Source of the DNA: Papaver somniferum
Taxonomy: Eukaryota > Streptophyta > Magnoliopsida > Ranunculales > Papaveraceae
NCBI RefSeq assembly: GCF_003573695.1
Contig: NC_039359.1
Location: 142,249,112-142,313,111, forward strand
DNA: 64,000 nucleotides
Direction: 5' to 3'
Shown in pieces: positions 59,558 through 64,000 of the stretch (its first letter is position 1; each line of letters begins with the position of its first letter). A program made the translations under genes and the position numbers. The notes under the pieces were generated by a model that was not told the origin of the DNA, did not search any database, and saw nothing but the letters and a program-made list of their open reading frames with translations.

Positions 59558-60650
59558 TTTATTCTTTTTTCTATGTTATATTCTAGGAAACATCTTATGA
59601 GAATTTATTCTTGCTTTTGAAAAGGATAACTAGGGTTTGGTATAGCAAATATTGTGATTACACAAGCTATTTTAAACATTTTTCATCTTGCATGTTTTTA
59701 GATTTATTTATTTAAATTCTAGAATTTTTGGAAAATGAACTTGCAATATGTAATCATTATTGGTTTAATATATTGCAAAGTCTTATGAGATATATGTGTC
59801 CTTTACTTTTTGTAAATTGAACTGATATCTCATATATGCTGAGAAGTTAAATCTATTATATTTTTATTAGCTAAAAATATAACAAACTCTTTGAGAATTT
59901 TATCGCAGTATCGATCTAGTTGTGATCGCACTTTTGTGTTATTACTGCACGATACACTCTGTAAGATTTTCTTATGTTTAGTCACACCGATTAAAATTAT
60001 CTCATTGTTCATAACTAGCACTGAGATTAATTTGAGTCGATGTTCAGGATACAAGTCCATGTGATTTGTTAATGTCTGAAAAAATCCCTCTTTTTCATTA
60101 AAGAAAGGTCATTCATGTTGTTCTCTTGAGAATGACATCAAATGGGGGAGTGTTCTTAACTGAACTTTTGCTTAATTTTTATATCTTTGTGGGATGTGTG
60201 GCTGTGGAATTTAAAGGGGATACTTGTATTTTAAATCTCTTAGATGAGCGCTAAGTATTTCATACTATGTGATATCATCTAAATAAAGTTGATATAAGGA
60301 GTCACATATTAACTACATTATTATGTATTATCTCTAACTTCCTTAAATCTTGAAGTATCTTTTGGTTGAATTCATTATGATCCCATGATTTTCATATCTT
60401 TTCCAACTTATATTGACAAAAAGGGGGAGAATTAATTAGTAGTTTCAGACTACATACATATGGTTTATGAATCATTATGTAAGGGGTGTGAATAAGTATC
60501 TACAGAACTTATGTGTAAGTATCGAGTAAGGGGGAGAAATATATCACCGTTGTATCTATAGAAATAAGTACCTATAATGCGTAAGTATTGATTAAGGGGG
60601 AGAAATATATCACCGTAGTACTACTTCAAGGTTGTGATACAATTGAACTT
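59558..60650 (+). mobile_element. Copia accessory unit C, 3' non-coding part
   Basis: 60060-60200 matches, inverted, the units at 23166 and 24856 (for example GAATGACATCAAATGGGGGA). TGACAAAAAGGGGGAGAA (60415-60432) is a polypurine-like tract. Later sequence matches, inverted, 4560-4838. Confidence 0.55.
60512..60645 (+). repeat. Tandem duplication of about 66 bp around an AAGGGGGAGAAATATATCACC tract
   Basis: TAAGTATCGAGTAAGGGGGA and TAAGTATTGATTAAGGGGGA each precede GAAATATATCACCGT. Unit A (near 4597) has only one such tract. Confidence 0.75.
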
Positions 60651-61679
60651 TAGGGAAGATAATAATACTATGTTTCTGTATAACAACGTTTGAGAATAAT
60701 TTTTTTCAAAGTTGTTATTTCTACTGTTTTGGGGTAAAAACTGATTCTGCTGTTTTTGGTAAATTTGGGTGTGTTGATGAGAAACGAATTCAAACCCTAA
60801 ACAAATGCACTGCACGGGAGTACTTTTAGATTCGAGAGATCAATCTGTAAGACTCTGGCCTAAACCAAGAAATGGTTGTTCCATATTCAATTCGGCCACA
60901 AGGTGGAGGAGAAGGGTTGATCTTAGGGAGGGAAGAGAAGAAGGTTTTTGAGATCCGAATGTTGAATTATGAAGGTGTGTCTGTTTTATGACTTGTATCG
61001 GAAAATGGTTTCTAGATACTTGTGTTGTTAACACTTGTGTCCCCTTTTCGAAATAGATTGAAAACCTATTTATACAAGTCATTCAGCGCACCCTGATCTC
61101 TTAGGAAGTGGAGGAAGTTAAATAGTAGCGAAGTGGGTTTGTGCGGAAGGTGGTGATCATTATGTTTCCGTCATGAGGGAAGAATGATCACACGTTCACC
61201 CATTACTCTCATTACTGTTAACTGTCCGTCTTTCCTTACAATTTCTCGTAATGGGCGCGTTGCACGCTGCTCGCTGTAAACCGCCAAACCAATACCCCAG
61301 TGAGTATCTCCCAGTTTGTGACATGTTTGATGTCTCAAGTGAATGGTTCAAGTCATGTGACTTGCCGCTAAAATCAGCACATAGTGCTTTTAGGTTAAAT
61401 AATAAATTATTTGTGAAACCAATATTTATAAAATATCGCTTATAATCGATGTGTATGAAGCACCGCTTTTAAGCAAGCAGCTGAAAATAATCGATATGCA
61501 AGAAGCGGCATTGTTTTAGAGCTCGATTGAATCAGTCGCGGATTGAGCGTCTTAAAAAAGATAACATGACCGGCCACCTTGGAGTGATCGTTTAGTAGCT
61601 CTAAGGACAAGCTATTATTTGGTCGATCGCTCCATGTGAAGAAGGGGTGGCCAGTGATCACAATGCTACCCTGTTGGTT
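60651..61679. other. Non-coding, unidentified
   Basis: No convincing coding frame. The GC content rises from about 61080. It may be the beginning of the LTR-like sequence that includes the repeats at 61680-62450. Confidence 0.35.
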
Positions 61680-62450
61680 TTCTGAAAATAAATCTATACC
61701 ATCCAACTAGGCTAGCAAATTTGGATGGACGAGATGATTTGTGGCAGTTTCATATTGTCGTTGACACAATTTTAGGGTTTAGGGGACGCACGACCAACCC
61801 TTTTTTGTCTAGTCGAATCAAAGCGTTGGGCGCTGATTCGAACAGGCCGATTGGCCATGTGCAAAGACGAGCCTCTGGTGAATATGCTGACATCTCCTGG
61901 GCCATCTAAAATTAGATCTAAGCCACTCGATTCGGATGGAGAAGATGGATGGTCGTGATTGATTTGCGGCAGTAAGATGTTGCCGCAAACACCAATTAGG
62001 GTTTCAAAGCAGCCGCGTCCACCCTAGTTCAATTGAACGATTTGGTGTGCCATTGACTTCCCATGAGCAAGTCGATTGGTCGGGGATAATATTGGACCGG
62101 TGGTGAACGCACTGGCACCTCCTTGATCGTTTGGAATGCGATCTAAGTCGTCCAACTAGGCTGGCGAAGTTGGACGGCTATGATGGTTTGCGACAATAAT
62201 ATACTGCCGCAACCCAAAATTAGGGTTTTTGGAATAACGTGTTCGACCTAGTTTGAGCAAACGATTTAACGCCCTATAGACTTACTGCAGGCAAACCGAT
62301 CGACCAAGGGAGATGTTGGGCCGCCAATGAACACGTCAGCGTTTCTTTGATCGTTCAAGATGCGATCTAAGCCGTCCAACTAGGCCGTCTAAGTTGGGCG
62401 GATGCGATGCGTTTTGAGACCGTCCGATCTCAGTTCGTTTGAGCTATTTT
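61680..62450. repeat. Imperfect tandem repeat, unit about 220-230 bp
   Basis: Four cycles begin near 61688, 61914, 62143 and 62363 with (G)ATCTAAGCCGTCCAACTAGG-like words. Each continues with a TTGGACGG-like stretch, a TTTGCGGCAGT-like stretch, AATTAGGGTTT and a CGACC word. Copies are clearly diverged. Period estimated by eye. Confidence 0.75.
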
Positions 62451-63375
62451 CAAGTAGCGCGAACACCCATGTTTGGGTTAACGTTTGAAGCGCTTGTGAA
62501 TTAACTAAATAGGACCGATCGACTAGGGAACTAGTGGGCCCGCCGGTGGTCAATACGGTGATTGCTTAATTCTGCTAGGAGTAATCTAGGCTTGCTGAAT
62601 CACGTGGCTAAATTATGTGGCCATGATCATTTTTGAGACTGATATGAATAGTCTAGATTTTCCTTAAGGAATTTAAACGTGTTCGATCGAGCTATCCTTT
62701 AATTAAAAGTGTGTCGACACGAAAATCTGTTTGTCAGAGGATGATGCAGCCTGTGTGAGTATTTTTATGCAGATTCTCAATACTGGCACTTCGGGAGATT
62801 CACGCTACTCTGCTGAGAGTGAACATTTAATCGTCATGTCATGTCAATATTGGGAGTTCGGCTGGGAACATAGCATAGGAAAATATCAGGCAGGTCAATG
62901 CATAGGATAGAATTCACAAAATATTTGGGATCATTGTTGTATGCACCATTCTGAGTGAATTACATATATTTATTTATATATCCGAATATATTGAATTGCT
63001 CAATACATCCGTGAGCGAAGAGGTTTATGCACTCATCACCTTCAGATGGCTTTCGTTCCTTTGAGGATGACAGCGCATTAAATACAGGGTTTTATAATTT
63101 TGACCCTGAGCTAAAAACCACCATCAACATTAAGTCCCCTGCTTAGCACATAATAGTGACATTGTTGCGGGGTAAGCAATCGATGGTGATATACAAAACG
63201 CAAATGAAGCAAGAAAGATAAGGTTTACCAGGAGGAGTTCGATCGACCACCAACAACGGGTCCGTACAGTATACGGCGGTGCAATCATGGCATGTCAGGG
63301 GGCTTGGCTGCCTTTCTCCGTGTTCCAACTAAATAAGGAATCCTTCCTTCATTAGGACTCTGCAAAGTTTGTGGG
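62451..63375. other. Non-coding, unidentified
   Basis: No coding frame recognised. Probably part of the same LTR-like or promoter sequence as the flanking features. Confidence 0.3.
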
Positions 63376-63383
63376 TATAAAAG
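63376..63383 (+). promoter_or_regulatory. TATA box, promoter-like
   Basis: TATAAAAG in the context GTGGGTATAAAAGAGTG, followed by a pyrimidine-rich leader (CTTACCCTCCTTCTTTATTC) about 30 bases downstream. Confidence 0.45.
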
Positions 63384-64000
63384 AGTGTCGACCCCTTACC
63401 CTCCTTCTTTATTCACTCGTTTTTGCTTCGTCAGTAGCAGCTGGTGTTCGTCTATTGCTGTTGTTAGCAATCCCATTCCAGTCGTCCATCGGCAGCAAGG
63501 TAAGAGCTTCTTCGTTCTCTTCCCTTGTTTTACACTTTGCGAGCATGAACTCCAACCTCTTGCGTTGCTTTCATAGTTTTGGAATTTTGTTCAATCCTGA
63601 ATGAATCTCCTTTTGTTGACAGTGTTGAAGCGAGGATAATCATCGTTAGTAGTAGAGGTGATCACAACAACATGATCATAGTAGGTCAGCAGGAGTATTT
63701 TTGGTAAGTGTCGCTGCTCGTTATTCTTCCTCTTCCTTTTTCTCTTATCTTTCGTTGGCTTGAATTCTATGTATTCGCATTAGCAACAAGGGCGTGTCAA
63801 TCGAGACGAACAACAGAAGGAACAACAGCAGTACGAGGAGGCAAGCATTATTCAGGTATATACTCAAACGTCTCCTCCTTATCCCGTTTTTTTTTGTTCT
63901 TGCGTGTTGGTGTGAACCCTAACCGTAGGTATAGCTTCCATGAACCCGATAAATCATCCCAATATGACTAATCGCTCTTTATAGGTAGTATTAACAATAC
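63384..64000 (+). other. Leader-like sequence with splice-site-like motifs, cut by window end
   Basis: Short open stretches only. GGCAGCAAGGTAAGAGCTTC (donor-like, 63490) and TTTTGTTGACAGTGTTG (acceptor-like, 63612) could delimit an intron. GTGTCGCTGC and later motifs recur in similar style to the window end. This may be the 5' end of a retroelement or gene whose body lies outside the window. Confidence 0.3.

Noticed and set aside
1..64000. tRNA, rRNA, CRISPR or bacterial-type operons
   Set aside because: None seen. Repeats are LTRs, minisatellites and transposon ends, and the genes are eukaryotic transposable elements.

Overview
This is nuclear DNA from a flowering plant. Everything recognisable is transposable element: Ty3/gypsy elements (Athila and Tat lineages), Ty1/copia elements with long LTRs, and an En/Spm (CACTA) DNA transposon. 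The sequence is AT-rich, with spliceosomal introns and plant TATA boxes. I recognise no host gene, rRNA, tRNA or CRISPR. I cannot name the species; a eudicot, possibly Ranunculales, is only an impression.

Left nest (about 1.9-24.9 kb). A minus-strand copia element, probably SIRE/Maximus type, ends in an LTR at 1912-4316. Its internal part at 4317-4838 continues at 23171, because a plus-strand Ty3-type element (4839-23165, target duplication CACTC) sits inside it. That element encodes an acidic protein of unknown function and no polymerase. Its 3' LTR (9831-10184 plus 22250-23165) is split by a complete but frameshifted minus-strand Athila element (10185-22244, target duplication GTAAC).

Middle (24.9-33.1 kb). 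A second, diverged copy of the copia accessory-ORF unit (24.85-26.6 kb) is followed by a plus-strand copia remnant (LTR end, tRNA-iMet-type primer site, degenerate gag). A 2.84-kb solo LTR (28279-31119, target duplication AGTAT) interrupts the remnant. A minus-strand LTR fragment ends the block at about 33.05 kb.

Right nest (33.06-57.17 kb). A Tat-lineage gag-protease element on the minus strand (here E2) was hit in its gag by a sister copy in opposite orientation (E, 36130-56464, target duplication TAGTA). E was in turn hit in its gag by an 11.4-kb CACTA transposon (37197-48591, target duplication ATC). The CACTA element carries broken TNPD-like and TNPA-like genes. E has gag and protease on one strand, no reverse transcriptase or integrase, and a multi-exon gene on the opposite strand at 52878-55624.

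Right edge (57.2-64 kb). A gene-poor stretch holds a third copy of the copia accessory-ORF unit (plus strand), a roughly 225-bp imperfect tandem repeat (61.68-62.45 kb) and a promoter-like sequence at 63.38 kb.

Six target-site duplications can be read directly, so insertion order is clear even though nearly every reading frame is broken. The frequent small frameshifts may be partly real decay and partly assembly indels; I cannot tell which from the sequence.
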